A DNA stretch of 64,000 bases, taken from NCBI RefSeq assembly GCF_000787815.1, contig NZ_BBPO01000024.1:41094-105093 (forward strand), read 5' to 3'. This DNA comes from Streptacidiphilus neutrinimicus (GTDB lineage Bacteria; Actinomycetota; Actinomycetes; Streptomycetales; Streptomycetaceae). Under the pieces are notes generated by a model. That model was not told where the DNA came from. It made no database searches and worked only from the letters and a program-made list of their open reading frames with translations. The translations under genes and the position numbers were made by a program. Shown here in pieces: positions 43,243 through 51,985 of this stretch. Every line of letters starts with the position of its first letter. The first letter of the stretch is position 1.

Positions 43243-44307
43243 ATGTCGCGTGACATGGAGGACGCCGCGGTCCGCCGCCCGCCGACGATGACCGACGTCG
43301 CCCAGCGGGCCGGAGTGTCGCACCAGACCGTCTCCCGGGTGCTGAGCAAGCACCCCCACGTGCGCGAGGAGACGCGCGAGGTGGTGCTGCGCGCGATCGA
43401 GGAGCTGGGCTACCGGCGCAACTCGGCGGCGCGGGCGCTGGTGACCCGGCGCACCCAGACCCTCGGCGTGGTGGCCTGCCACCCCGCACTGTTCGGCCCC
43501 GCCAGCACGCTCCTCGGCATAGAGGAAGCCGCGCGGGAGGAGGGCTACACGGTCTCCACGGTCAATCTGCGCCGCTACACCCGCACGGAGCTGGCCGACG
43601 CGATCGACCACCTCCAGGACCGGGGTGTGGAAGGCATCGTGGTCATCGTCCCGCAGCGCCAGGCCGTCTCGGCGCTCAAGGAGCTGAAGGTTCAGCTGCC
43701 GGTCGTCACCGTCGAGGGCGGACACGACCTCGACCTGCCCAGCGTCTCGGTGGACCAGCAGCTCGGGGCGCGGCTGGCCACCGGCCACCTGCTCGCGGCC
43801 GGGTACGGCACGGTGTGGCATGTCGCGGGGCCGCCGGACTGGCTCGAGGCCGAGGCGCGGAGCGCCGGCTGGCGGGCGACGCTCGAAGAGGCCGGCGTCC
43901 AGGTTCCGGCTCCGCTGGTGGGCGACTGGACGCCGCTGTCGGGCTACCGCGTCGGTCAGGAGCTGGCCGGACGTGTCGCCGCCGCCGCGGCCGGCCGGCG
44001 CTCCGCGGGGCGGACGGCGGTGTTCGTCGCCAACGACCAGATGGCTCTGGGCCTGCTGCGGGCCGTGCGCGAGGCGGGCCTGTCGGTCCCGGACGACCTG
44101 GCCGTCGTCGGCTTCGACGACATCCCCGAAGCCGAGTTCTTCCTGCCCCCGCTGACCACTGTCCGGCAGAACTTCACCGCCGTCGGACAGGCCAGCATCC
44201 GCCTGCTGCTCGGGCAGCTCGACGGGCAGGCGGCCCGGCCCGACGAGCGGGTGGTGATCGCCCCCAGCCTGATCATCCGCTCCAGCAGCGTGCCCGCCAC
44301 ACACTGA
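43243..44307 (+). CDS. LacI-family transcriptional regulator (rightward copy)
   Basis: This 354-residue repressor has the DNA-binding helix-turn-helix TDVAQRAGVSHQTVSRVLSK (about residues 17-36) and an effector domain with TLGVVACHP, FVANDQMALGLL, VGFDDIPEAEFF and PPLTTVRQNF. ATG 43243 is preceded by a strong AAGGAGGAG. It is divergent from, and clearly homologous to, the leftward LacI gene, which has the same recognition helix (GVSHQTVSRVL). Both may therefore read the same operators. The two could respond to different sugars or effector affinities. Confidence 0.93.
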   Translation: MSRDMEDAAVRRPPTMTDVAQRAGVSHQTVSRVLSKHPHVREETREVVLRAIEELGYRRNSAARALVTRRTQTLGVVACHPALFGPASTLLGIEEAAREEGYTVSTVNLRRYTRTELADAIDHLQDRGVEGIVVIVPQRQAVSALKELKVQLPVVTVEGGHDLDLPSVSVDQQLGARLATGHLLAAGYGTVWHVAGPPDWLEAEARSAGWRATLEEAGVQVPAPLVGDWTPLSGYRVGQELAGRVAAAAAGRRSAGRTAVFVANDQMALGLLRAVREAGLSVPDDLAVVGFDDIPEAEFFLPPLTTVRQNFTAVGQASIRLLLGQLDGQAARPDERVVIAPSLIIRSSSVPATH

Positions 44308-44360
44308 CCGTGCGGAGCGGTCAGCGGATCCCTCGCCCAGCACACCGCCGGCGCGGGCGA

Positions 44361-46013
44361 CTAACCCCTCGCCCGAGCGGAGCCGTCGCCGGGGTGCGCG
44401 GTCAGCGTCCGCTGGGCGAGCGTCGCGGCCGTCCCGGAGAGCCAGCGCGTGGCCGGGTGCTGGCTGCGCAGCGCGGCACGGGCCGCGTTCGCGCCGCAGG
44501 CGCCGTGGACGCCGCCGCCGGGATGGGCCGAGGAGGAGGCGAGGTAGAGGCCGCGGACCGGGGTCTCCGGGCGGCCGGTGCCAGGGACGGGCCGCAGCAC
44601 GGCCTGCTGGTGGAGTGCGACGGTGCCGCCGTTGAGGGCGCCGCCGACGAGGTTCTCGTCGAGGCGCTGCAGGACCGGCGGGGTGAGCACTCGTCGGTTC
44701 ACGATGCGGGCCCGGAACCCCGGGGCGAAGCGTTCGACCCGCTGTTCCATGCGGCGTGCGAAGGCCTCGGTCTCGCGCTCGTCCCAGATCCCGGTGAGGC
44801 CGTCCGGACCGAGGTCGGAGACGACGTGCTGGGGGACGTGGGTGTACATCCAGGCCGACTCCGTGCCTCCGGGGGAGCGGGACGGATCAGCGGTGGTCAT
44901 CTGGCCCAGCAGCCCGAACGGTCGTGCCGGAATCCTGCCCGTGCTGACCTGGAGCGCGTAGTCGCTCAACTCGGTCAGGTCCGCCCCCAGGTGCACGGTG
45001 CCGGCCCGGGCCGTCTCGGGGGCCGTCCACGGGATCGGGCCGTCCAGCGCCCAGTCGATCTTGACGGTGGAGAAGTCCCAGTGGAAGCGCCGCAGTTCCT
45101 CCCGCAGACCCCCGGGCAGCTGGTCCCAGTCGACCAGGCCCCCGTACAGGGCGGTGGCGGGCAGGTCCGCGAGCACGGCCCGCCGCGCCGGCACGGCGTC
45201 GCCTCCCGCGGTACGGACGCCCACCGCCCGACCGCCGCGGACCACGACCTCGACCACCGGCTCCGCGCAGCGCACATGGCCGCCCTTGGCCTCCAGTCGG
45301 CGCACCAGGGCGTCGGTGAGGGCGGAGGATCCGCCGACGGGGACGGGCCAGCCGTACTGCTGGCCGAGCATGGCCATCAACCAGCCGAACGCGGCGCTGG
45401 TCGGGGACTCCGGCAGCAGGTCGGCGTGCAGGGCGCAGCCGGCCAGCAGCAGGCCGGGACCCTCGTGGTCGAACTCCTCCTCGGCGAGCCGCCGTACGGG
45501 CAGGGCGGCGAACCGCGCCAGCCGCAGGCCTCCGGCGGCCCGGACCCGGGCGGCCAGCGCGAGACCCGCGCGCACCGGCGGGAACGGCGCGAACATCGCG
45601 CGGACCAGCCACGGGTCCAGACGCTGCCACAACTGCGACAACCGTTCCCAGGACCGTGCGTCGTGGCTGCCGAAGTCCCGCGCGAGCCCTTCCGCCGTCG
45701 CGGCGGGGTCGTCGTGCAGCACGGCGCAGCGGCCGTCGGAGAGCGGGTGCGCCAGGACCCTCGGGGCCCGGCTCCAGGACAGCCCGAACTCCTCCAGACC
45801 CAGCGCCGTGATGGCGGGGGAGGCGGCGGCGAGCGGGTAGAAGGAGCTGAAGACGTCGCTGACGTAGTCGGGGTGGACCTCGCGGTCGCTGCGCACCGCG
45901 CCACCGGGACGGGCCTGGGCTTCGAGGACCTCGACCTGCCAGCCGGCGTCGGCGAGGACGTTCGCCGCCACCAGGCCGTTGGGGCCGGCCCCGATCACGA
46001 CCGCGTCGTTCAT
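44361..46013 (-). CDS. FAD-dependent oxidoreductase of the phytoene desaturase-like family
   Basis: This 550-residue protein opens with a dinucleotide-binding motif (VVIGAGPNGLVAANVLADAG, residues 5-24), followed by the E-x-x-x-x-PGG segment (LEAQARPGGAVRS). The C-terminal FAD-contact block is GLYLASSSAHPGGGVHGACG near 500. This is the layout of carotenoid-desaturase-like and retinol-saturase-like flavoproteins; the substrate is unknown and no carotenoid genes are nearby. The ATG overlaps the stop of the upstream SRPBCC gene, so the two are translationally coupled and probably act together. Confidence 0.92.
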   Translation of the reverse strand: MNDAVVIGAGPNGLVAANVLADAGWQVEVLEAQARPGGAVRSDREVHPDYVSDVFSSFYPLAAASPAITALGLEEFGLSWSRAPRVLAHPLSDGRCAVLHDDPAATAEGLARDFGSHDARSWERLSQLWQRLDPWLVRAMFAPFPPVRAGLALAARVRAAGGLRLARFAALPVRRLAEEEFDHEGPGLLLAGCALHADLLPESPTSAAFGWLMAMLGQQYGWPVPVGGSSALTDALVRRLEAKGGHVRCAEPVVEVVVRGGRAVGVRTAGGDAVPARRAVLADLPATALYGGLVDWDQLPGGLREELRRFHWDFSTVKIDWALDGPIPWTAPETARAGTVHLGADLTELSDYALQVSTGRIPARPFGLLGQMTTADPSRSPGGTESAWMYTHVPQHVVSDLGPDGLTGIWDERETEAFARRMEQRVERFAPGFRARIVNRRVLTPPVLQRLDENLVGGALNGGTVALHQQAVLRPVPGTGRPETPVRGLYLASSSAHPGGGVHGACGANAARAALRSQHPATRWLSGTAATLAQRTLTAHPGDGSARARG

Positions 46014-46486
46014 GCCGCCGCCCACCCGGCTCGTCCGGCTTCCGTGGTCGCGCCGTCGCGGGCCTCGACCGTCCGGGCGAGCCGGGAGAGCATGCTGCGG
46101 TGGCGCAGGTGCAGCAGCGCCTCGGACGGCGCCGCGTGCAGGCTGCCGCCCAGGCCCTGCAGCGGGTGCTCGTCGACGATCACGAGCGTGCCGCTGCCCC
46201 AGGGCAGCAGTTCGATGCCGATCCGGGCCGTGCCCAGACGGCCCGCGTGGGCCTCGAGTTCCAGGCGCGCGTTCGGCGCGCAACGGCGGACGACCGTGCG
46301 GCCCTGCAACTGCCAGGGGCCGAGCCGGACGGTGTAGCGCAGACTCGACCCGACGTCCGGCCAGTGGCCGTCTCCCGGCTCGGTCCGGGAGGTCCCGGGG
46401 ACCCACCGGGCGTAGCACCGCTCGTCCGCAAGGATGTTCCAGACGCTTTCGGGCGGTCGCCCGATCAGCACGTGACGGACAGCCAT
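46010..46486 (-). CDS. SRPBCC-fold (polyketide cyclase/START-like) protein
   Basis: This 158-residue protein starts with a strand and then PPESVWNILADERCYARWVPG, the typical opening of SRPBCC ligand-binding proteins. It continues with alternating beta strands and closes with a long amphipathic helix region (LLHLRHRSMLSRLARTVE). ATG 46486 follows GAGGAGG; the longer open frame upstream has no similarity. It overlaps the flavoprotein start by four bases. It may bind the flavoprotein's hydrophobic substrate, which is inference from coupling. Confidence 0.85.
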   Translation of the reverse strand: MAVRHVLIGRPPESVWNILADERCYARWVPGTSRTEPGDGHWPDVGSSLRYTVRLGPWQLQGRTVVRRCAPNARLELEAHAGRLGTARIGIELLPWGSGTLVIVDEHPLQGLGGSLHAAPSEALLHLRHRSMLSRLARTVEARDGATTEAGRAGWAAA

Positions 46487-46723
46487 CTCGCCTCCTCGGC
46501 AGAGCGGCCTCGCGGCTCGCCCGGCCATGTCGGTTCGGCACTCGCGTCTGCGCCTGCCCGCGAAACGCCAGGTCATACCCGCTCATCGGATAGCCCGATC
46601 CGGGCGGCGCGTGCCGACGCGGAAACGGGGCAGCCGCAGGACCGGCGGAAACCGTGCCCAGGACTCCTGCCCGTGCGCGGAATCAGCCGACAACTTCGAC
46701 CGAGTGGAAAGAGGACGGAACGC

Positions 46724-46966
46724 ATGAATGCCGAAAGCGGACACCTGCCGCACGTGGTGGTGCAGCCAGTCGAGCTGGGGACGGACGGAAGGCCCTTCCG
46801 GCGTGTCGACGTGCTGGGGCAGGCCGTCTGGCACGCGTACGCCGCGGCCGACGTGGCGGAGTTCATGGATCGTGCGGGCCTGGATACGGCGCTCGTCCAC
46901 AGTCCGGGCATGGTGGAATGGCGTGGCGGCGGCCCGGACGCCTGGGAACGGCGCACCTCCGCGTAA
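46724..46966 (+). CDS. Small conserved hypothetical protein, 80 residues
   Basis: I do not recognise a named family. The 80-residue protein has a strand-rich start (HVVVQPVELGTDGRPFRRVDVLGQ) and then an amphipathic helix (DVAEFMDRAGLD), ending in WRGGGPDAWERR. The ATG at 46724 follows GAGGACGG. A hairpin terminator lies just after the stop, which supports an independent small gene. No signal peptide, membrane segment or Cys is present. Confidence 0.65.
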   Translation: MNAESGHLPHVVVQPVELGTDGRPFRRVDVLGQAVWHAYAAADVAEFMDRAGLDTALVHSPGMVEWRGGGPDAWERRTSA

Positions 46967-46982
46967 CCACGCCGTTCAGGGC

Positions 46983-47009
46983 GGCGGGCGGGCATCGTGC
47001 CCGCCCGCC
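46983..47009 (+). terminator. Hairpin terminator after the 80-residue gene
   Basis: A perfect 12-bp stem (GGCGGGCGGGCA and its complement) with a 3-base loop lies 16 bases after the TAA stop. Confidence 0.75.
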
Positions 47010-47222
47010 CCGACTACTGCCGACGACCTCACGCGCTCCAGCCGGCCGCATCGGGCGTCCCCTGCCGATGCTCCGTAGCCGTCGTGCCCGCACGTGAGGC
47101 CTTTCGTTCCGGGGCGGTGGCGGAGCGTGGCGCGGGGTACACGCATCGCATCAGCAGACGGTGCAGGGCCCGTCGCGCCGCCCGCTTCGCGGCGGCCGGA
47201 CGGGTCGCGGTTGGGAGACGGA

Positions 47223-48422
47223 GTGAGCGTTGAGAACCACACGGCGCAGCCGGTAGAGCCACGGACGAACGGTGCGGGCCTCTCCGCCTCGGGGGCGGCT
47301 CCGCGGCTGGGCGTCGAGGAGGAGTTCCTGCTGCTCGACCCCGGCAGCGGGCGGCCGCTGCCGCGCGCCGCGCAGGTGCGCAGGCGCTCCCGGCTGTATC
47401 CCGGGCTCGGCGCCGACGAGGTGCAGCACGAACTGCTGCAGGCGCAGCTGGAGATCGCCACACCCGTCTGCACGACGCTGCCCGAGCTGCACGGTCAGCT
47501 CTCCCGCATGCGCGGCACGCTGAGCGAGGCCGCGCAGGACGAAGGCTGTGTCCTTGCCGCGTGCGCGGCGTCTCCGTTCCCCGACGGCGCCGTCGCGGTG
47601 CCGGTCACCGACAAGCCCCGCTACCGGCACCTCCACGACGAGGCGCCGCTGCTGACGGACGAGCAGCTGATCAACGGCCTGCACGTGCACGTCGAGGTAC
47701 GCGACGACGGGGCGCGGATCGAGGCGCTGAACCGGATGCGGCCGTGGCTACCGCTGCTGGTCGCCCTGTCGGCCAGTTCCCCGCTGTGGCGTGGCCGGGA
47801 CACCGGCTTCGCCAGCTGGCGCCACATGGTCAACGGCCGCTGGCCGGTCGCCGGCATCCCGCCGCGCTTCCAGGACCCGGACGACTATGAGCGCCGCACG
47901 CGGGAGTTGGTGGACCGCGGCATGGTGGCCGACATCGGACAGATGTACTGGCTGGCGCGGGCGTCGGCCCGCTACCCGACCCTGGAGGTGCGAGCCTGCG
48001 ACGTGCAGGTGGCCGCCGAGGACGCCGTCGTCCTGGCGGGTCTGGTCCGCGCCCAGGTCATGACGGTGCTCGCCGAGGCAGAGGCGGGCCGGAAGGCACC
48101 CGTTGCCGAGCCCGAGCAACTGGACGCGGCCGTATGGCACGCCGCCCGGCACGGCCTGACCGGTGACCTGCACGACCCCCACGATCTCCGGCCGCGCCCG
48201 GCCGCCGACGTCGTCAACGACGCACTCGACCGCCTGGGCCCGGCGCTGGACCGCTCCGGCGACCAGTCCATCGTGCGCCCCGCTCTGGAGCGCATGGTCC
48301 GGGACGGAAACGGCGCCGTGGTGCTGCGCCGGACCCTCGCGGCCCAGGGATGGCCTGCGGTCCTGCCCTACCTGCGCACCAGGACCCGGGGAAGCTTGGA
48401 CCACGTCTCACGGACACCCTGA
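47223..48422 (+). CDS. Carboxylate-amine ligase, glutamate-cysteine ligase family 2 (YbdK type)
   Basis: This 399-residue protein has the GCS2 pattern: LGVEEEFLLLDP near residues 27-38 (the metal-binding glutamates), VQHELLQAQLEIATPVC near 60-76, NGLHVHVEV with paired His near 150-160, and MYWLARASARYPTLEVRACDVQ near 245-265. Family members join a carboxylate to an amine using ATP; some make gamma-glutamylcysteine but most have unknown substrates. GTG 47223 is preferred since GGGAGACGG lies just ahead; the in-frame extension upstream is Arg/Pro-rich and unlike the family. Confidence 0.9.
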   Translation: MSVENHTAQPVEPRTNGAGLSASGAAPRLGVEEEFLLLDPGSGRPLPRAAQVRRRSRLYPGLGADEVQHELLQAQLEIATPVCTTLPELHGQLSRMRGTLSEAAQDEGCVLAACAASPFPDGAVAVPVTDKPRYRHLHDEAPLLTDEQLINGLHVHVEVRDDGARIEALNRMRPWLPLLVALSASSPLWRGRDTGFASWRHMVNGRWPVAGIPPRFQDPDDYERRTRELVDRGMVADIGQMYWLARASARYPTLEVRACDVQVAAEDAVVLAGLVRAQVMTVLAEAEAGRKAPVAEPEQLDAAVWHAARHGLTGDLHDPHDLRPRPAADVVNDALDRLGPALDRSGDQSIVRPALERMVRDGNGAVVLRRTLAAQGWPAVLPYLRTRTRGSLDHVSRTP

Positions 48423-48567
48423 CCGCGTGACGCGACGACGGCGGTGTACCGGAGAGGCCGGAGCCCGAGGCCGCTTCGCCGCAGGGATGCCAGGGAGGTA
48501 GCGTCGAGGCAGACGGACGAGGCGGCTGCCACGCGCGGCCGTTTCCGACAGCGTCAGGAGACCGGTG

Positions 48568-48804
48568 ATGACCGGCACGGCTGTGCAGCGGGTGGCTTTC
48601 GAGGCCACCGAACCCGATCTGGCCGTCGAACTGATCGAGCAGGCCTACGGGTCGGTCAGCGTCCACCGGGAGCTGTTCGCCGCGGACCCCGCCCGCACCA
48701 CCGTCACCGAAATCGCCGCCCGCTGGGGCTTCCTGCACACCGGCCACTTCGCCGCCCACTACTAGCACGCCTTCGGCGAAGCGCCGAGCACCACCTCCAC
48801 TCCT
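48568..48804 (+). pseudogene. AraC-family regulator gene with internal deletion and nonsense codon
   Basis: The first 30 or so codons resemble the start of an AraC-family regulator (VQRVAFEATEPDLAVELIEQAYG). The text then jumps to the C-terminal DNA-binding end (VTEIAARWGFLHTGHFAAHY), where TAG at 48763-48765 interrupts. In the same frame HAFGEAPSTT follows, the usual RAFGEAPSTTLR end of the family. Roughly 200-250 residues are missing. A good AGGAG lies ahead of the ATG. The 66-residue product could still be made but lacks the first helix-turn-helix. Confidence 0.75.
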
Positions 48805-48880
48805 GACGCGTCCTCAGGCACGGGCAGGCGCGGGCTGCCGGGCGCAGGGCCCGGTTCCCCGCACTCCTGGGTGGTGCTTC

Positions 48881-50167
48881 CTAGCCTGCTGCTGGGGGCA
48901 GGCGCAGGGCGAGGACGGCGACGTCGTCGGGGTAGTTCTCGGGGAGCAGGCCGGCGAGGAGTTCGTCGCACATCGCGGGCAGGGGTTCGTGCGCGAGCGC
49001 GGCGGCGTGCTGGCGCAGGCGGGCCAGGCCGGTGCCGAGGTCTTCCCCACGGCGTTCGACCAGGCCGTCGGTGTACAGCAGCAGGGTGCTGCGAGCGGGC
49101 AGCGGCTCGGTGGCGCTGTGACGGGGACGCCCGGGGTCGACGCCGAGGAGCAGGTCGTGGTGGGTCCGGAGGTAGCGGGTGTCGCCCTCGTGGGTGACCA
49201 GCAGCGGGGCGAGATGGCCCGCGCTGGCGTAGCGCAGGTGCCAGGGGCCGCCTTCCGTGCCGTGGACGATCGAGTACAGGCAGGTAGCGGTCGTGGTGGT
49301 GAGCGTGTGGTGGGCCAGGTCGAGGCGGCGCAGGATCGCGTCCGGGGGCTCCTGACGGTCGCACGCGATGCCGCGGAGCATGTTGCGCAGCTGGCTCATG
49401 GCGACGGCGGCGCGCATGTCGTGGCCGGTGACGTCGCCGATGATCAGCGTGGTGTCCCCGGTGGGGAGGGTGAAGCTGTCGTACCAGTCGCCGCCGACCT
49501 TGGCGCTCTCGGAGCGGGCGGGGGTGTAGCGGGCTTCGAGCTGCAGCCCGTCGGGGTGGGGCAGGTCGGGCAGGAGCGCGCGTTGCAGGTGCTCGGCCGT
49601 GGACTGCACCTCCCGGTGCAGGCGGGCGTTGTCGACGTGCAGGGCGAGGCGGTGCGCGAGGTCGTCGGCGAGGGCCAGGTCGTCCTGGGTGTACGGCGGC
49701 CGGTCGCCCTGGCGGGCGAGGGTGACCGCGCCCATCACCCTGCGTCTGGCCCGCAGCGGGGCGAGGACCGCGCTGGACGCCTCCAGCGCGGGGATCATGG
49801 TCTGGAGCTTGAGGTCGGCGTCCCGGGGCTGCGCGATCAGGAGCGGGCCGGCGCCGCGCAGGACCCGGGCCAGGGCGCCGGTGTCCTCGTCGGCCAGAGG
49901 GCTCAGGCAGCCCTGGCCGAGTCCGTCCGGGAGCGCGCCGGGTGAGCGGTGGGTGATGCACACCCGGCGCGGCCGGTCGCCTTGGTCGAGCAGATCGAGG
50001 GCGCACCAGTCGGCCAGCTGGGGCACGATGATCCGGCAGGTGCGTCGCAGGCCGACGTCCGCGTCCAGGGTGCCGGCCAGCGCTGTGGTGACCTCGGCCA
50101 GCAGTGCGAGACGGTCCAGCGCCTGCTGGAGCACCGCATCCACGTCGAACCTGTCCACCTCGGTCAC
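48881..50167 (-). CDS. GAF-PP2C (SpoIIE-type) serine/threonine phosphatase
   Basis: This 428-residue protein has a GAF-like sensory domain (about residues 20-175) and a SpoIIE-type PP2C phosphatase domain (about 190-428). Metal-binding blocks are VGGDWYDSF near 225, IIGDVTGHDMRAA near 243-255, LLLYTDGLVERRGE near 370 and DDVAVLALR near the end. Such proteins dephosphorylate STAS-domain anti-anti-sigma factors and release a sigma factor in stress signalling. The start is GTG at 50167. It follows the sigma gene by 33 bases in the same direction and is likely co-transcribed with it. Confidence 0.93.
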   Translation of the reverse strand: MTEVDRFDVDAVLQQALDRLALLAEVTTALAGTLDADVGLRRTCRIIVPQLADWCALDLLDQGDRPRRVCITHRSPGALPDGLGQGCLSPLADEDTGALARVLRGAGPLLIAQPRDADLKLQTMIPALEASSAVLAPLRARRRVMGAVTLARQGDRPPYTQDDLALADDLAHRLALHVDNARLHREVQSTAEHLQRALLPDLPHPDGLQLEARYTPARSESAKVGGDWYDSFTLPTGDTTLIIGDVTGHDMRAAVAMSQLRNMLRGIACDRQEPPDAILRRLDLAHHTLTTTTATCLYSIVHGTEGGPWHLRYASAGHLAPLLVTHEGDTRYLRTHHDLLLGVDPGRPRHSATEPLPARSTLLLYTDGLVERRGEDLGTGLARLRQHAAALAHEPLPAMCDELLAGLLPENYPDDVAVLALRLPPAAG

Positions 50168-50200
50168 CGCCTTGGTGTGCCCGCCGCCGGTCAGGCCGCC

Positions 50201-51073
50201 CTATCGGCCCTCGAGCTGGTCGCGCAGCCTGTTCAGGATGCGGGCCAGCTGCCGGGAGACGTGCATCTGGGAGCAGCCGATCTCCTCTCCGATCTCGGCC
50301 TGGCTGAGGTCCTGGACGAAGCGGAGGTGGAGGATGCGGCGGTCGCGTTCCGGGAGGGCGGGGAGGATCTGGTGGAGGGCGGTGAGGTCGACGACCAGTT
50401 CCAGGTCGTGGTCGGTCGTGCCGAGGCGTCGCTGGACCGGTCCCTCGTGTTCCGCGTCGTCGCCGGCGAGGGTTTCGATCGTGCCCGCGGTGTAGGCGTC
50501 GGCGGCCTTGTGTCCCTCGGCGACCTCGGCTTCGGTGATGCCGAGCCGGTCGGCGAGTTCGCCGGTGGTGGGTTCGCGATGCAGTTCCTGTTCCAGCGTG
50601 TCGGAGGTCCTGGCGAGCATCAGGCGCAGCTCCTGCAGGCGGCGCGGGACGTGGACGGCCCAGGTGGTGTCGCGGAAGTACCGCTTGATCTCTCCGGTGA
50701 TGGTGGGCAGCGCGTAGGTGGTGAACTCCACGCCGCGGCCGGGGTCGAATCCGTTGATGGCCTTGATCAGTCCGACCATGCCCACCTGGAGCACGTCCTC
50801 GAGCGGTTCGCGCCCGTGGGCGAACTGCCGTGAGGCGGCGCGGACGAGGCTCATGTTCAGTTCGACCAGGGTGTTGCGGACGTAGGAGTAGGCGGCGGTG
50901 CCCTCCTCCAGCTCCGCGAGCCGGACCAGCAGCACGTCGCTGAGCGCGCGCAGTTCCAGGGCGTCCAGAGTGACCGGGTCGCAGGCGATCGGCCGCGGCA
51001 GCTCCGGCGCGTCGTCCCTCGCCGTCTGAGGGGACGGTGCGGGGTCGAGCGGGAGGGCGGTTCGGGCAACCAC
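50201..51073 (-). CDS. SigB/SigF-type (group 3) RNA polymerase sigma factor
   Basis: This 290-residue sigma factor has region 2 (RNTLVELNMSLVRAASRQF, then DVLQVGMVGLIKAINGFDP and FTTYALPTITGEIKRYFRD), a region 3 and region 4 (LPERDRRILHLRFVQDLSQAEIGEEIGCSQMHVSRQL). These are the features of the SigB/F/G family that directs stress and differentiation genes in streptomycetes. GTG 51073 follows AAGGTGA. No anti-sigma kinase gene is adjacent; a STAS antagonist lies 1.5 kb to the right and a phosphatase directly downstream. Confidence 0.95.
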   Translation of the reverse strand: MVARTALPLDPAPSPQTARDDAPELPRPIACDPVTLDALELRALSDVLLVRLAELEEGTAAYSYVRNTLVELNMSLVRAASRQFAHGREPLEDVLQVGMVGLIKAINGFDPGRGVEFTTYALPTITGEIKRYFRDTTWAVHVPRRLQELRLMLARTSDTLEQELHREPTTGELADRLGITEAEVAEGHKAADAYTAGTIETLAGDDAEHEGPVQRRLGTTDHDLELVVDLTALHQILPALPERDRRILHLRFVQDLSQAEIGEEIGCSQMHVSRQLARILNRLRDQLEGR

Positions 51074-51168
51074 GGGGGTTCACCTTCTCATGAGCGAATC
51101 AGGACATTTTCAGACAAGCCACGCGCGCATGCCCCGGACCGCCGCCGATATGCAGGCGACCGTGCAGG

Positions 51169-51403
51169 TCATTGGACCGGCTCGTCGAGGACTCGTGCGG
51201 CGGTGCCGCGGTAGATCCGCTCGCACGGGTCGCAGCAGCAGTCGGGTCGATGCCCGCCAGGTCGGCGAGCGGCGCGGACCCCACCAGGCCGCAGACGGCG
51301 TGGCCGCACAGCGCTCGCAGCCGCCCGATCTCGACGACGTGCCACAGCCCGATCGGCTCGCACGGGTGGGCGCGACGTACTGCGCCCGCAGTTCGTCAAT
51401 CAT
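51169..51403 (-). pseudogene. Frameshifted small Cys-rich protein gene
   Basis: Read leftward from ATG 51403, three frames joined in order give one plausible protein. Frame one gives MIDELRAQYVAPT. Frame two gives EPIGLWHVVEIGRLRALCGHAVCG and APLADLAGI. Frame three gives DCCCDPCERIYRGTAARVLDEP and a TGA at 51171-51169. The Cys pairs (ALCGHAVCG, DCCCDPC) look like a small zinc-binding protein. Two frameshifts suggest decay or a sequencing problem. The function is unknown. Confidence 0.55.
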
Positions 51404-51494
51404 GTCCGGCGCATGCCCGCAACGGGCAAGGCGACAGCCCCGTCAGCGAAGGCGGCTGTCCGCCGGACGAACATCGCGATGCCCGTGCCTCCAC

Positions 51495-51545
51495 GCACAT
51501 GCGGTGCGGGAACCGCTCCGGTGGCGGTTCCCGCACCGCATGTGC
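51495..51545 (-). terminator. 21-bp perfect inverted repeat, terminator of the 54-residue gene
   Basis: The arms 51495-51515 and 51525-51545 are perfectly complementary over 21 bases with a 9-base loop. The structure lies 19 bases after the stop of the leftward small membrane protein gene. A rho-independent-like terminator is likely. Confidence 0.8.
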
Positions 51546-51563
51546 AGGTGCGCTGGGAGGCGG

Positions 51564-51728
51564 TTACCAGCGATACCAGCGACCGCGGGACTCACCCGCC
51601 CCGCGGAAGAAGAACCCGGCGATCCACAGCACCAGCACCACCAGCGCGACCCACCAGAGGATGTGAACGGCGAACCCGATGCCGCCCAGAATCAGAGCCA
51701 GCAGCAGCACCAACAGCAGAGCACCCAT
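51564..51728 (-). CDS. Small hydrophobic membrane protein (lmo0937-like)
   Basis: This 54-residue protein consists almost wholly of two membrane segments (about residues 2-17 and 23-41), separated by GFAVHILWW. It ends in a short basic tail (RGAGESRGRWYRW). Length and layout match the lmo0937 family of tiny bacterial membrane proteins, often linked to stress regulons. ATG 51728 has a strong AAGGAGGG site. It sits among stress regulators, but no direct control element was recognised. Confidence 0.8.
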   Translation of the reverse strand: MGALLLVLLLALILGGIGFAVHILWWVALVVLVLWIAGFFFRGAGESRGRWYRW

Positions 51729-51985
51729 GATGTATCCCTCCTTCTTGAGGCCACGTGTGCCCCCGGACCGCGCCGGCATGCGTCGGATTTTCGAGGAGCC
51801 GCTCCGCCCGGCCGCCCGCGCCATGAGCCCCCGTCAGACGGTGCGAGAGCGGGCGTGTGGGATCCACAGCGGCGGGGCAGGCGCGACCTCGGGCGGCACT
51901 GTCCCGCCCCAGGATCGGCGTAGGTGACCAAGGGGATCCGAAACGACGCGCGACCCCCGCGACGACGGAGAGAGGAAGACAGCTG

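Noticed and set aside
46578..46600. A GGGTAT element upstream of the SRPBCC gene resembling a SigB-type -10 box
   Set aside because: The required -35 element (GNNTN) does not occur at the correct 14-16 base spacing.
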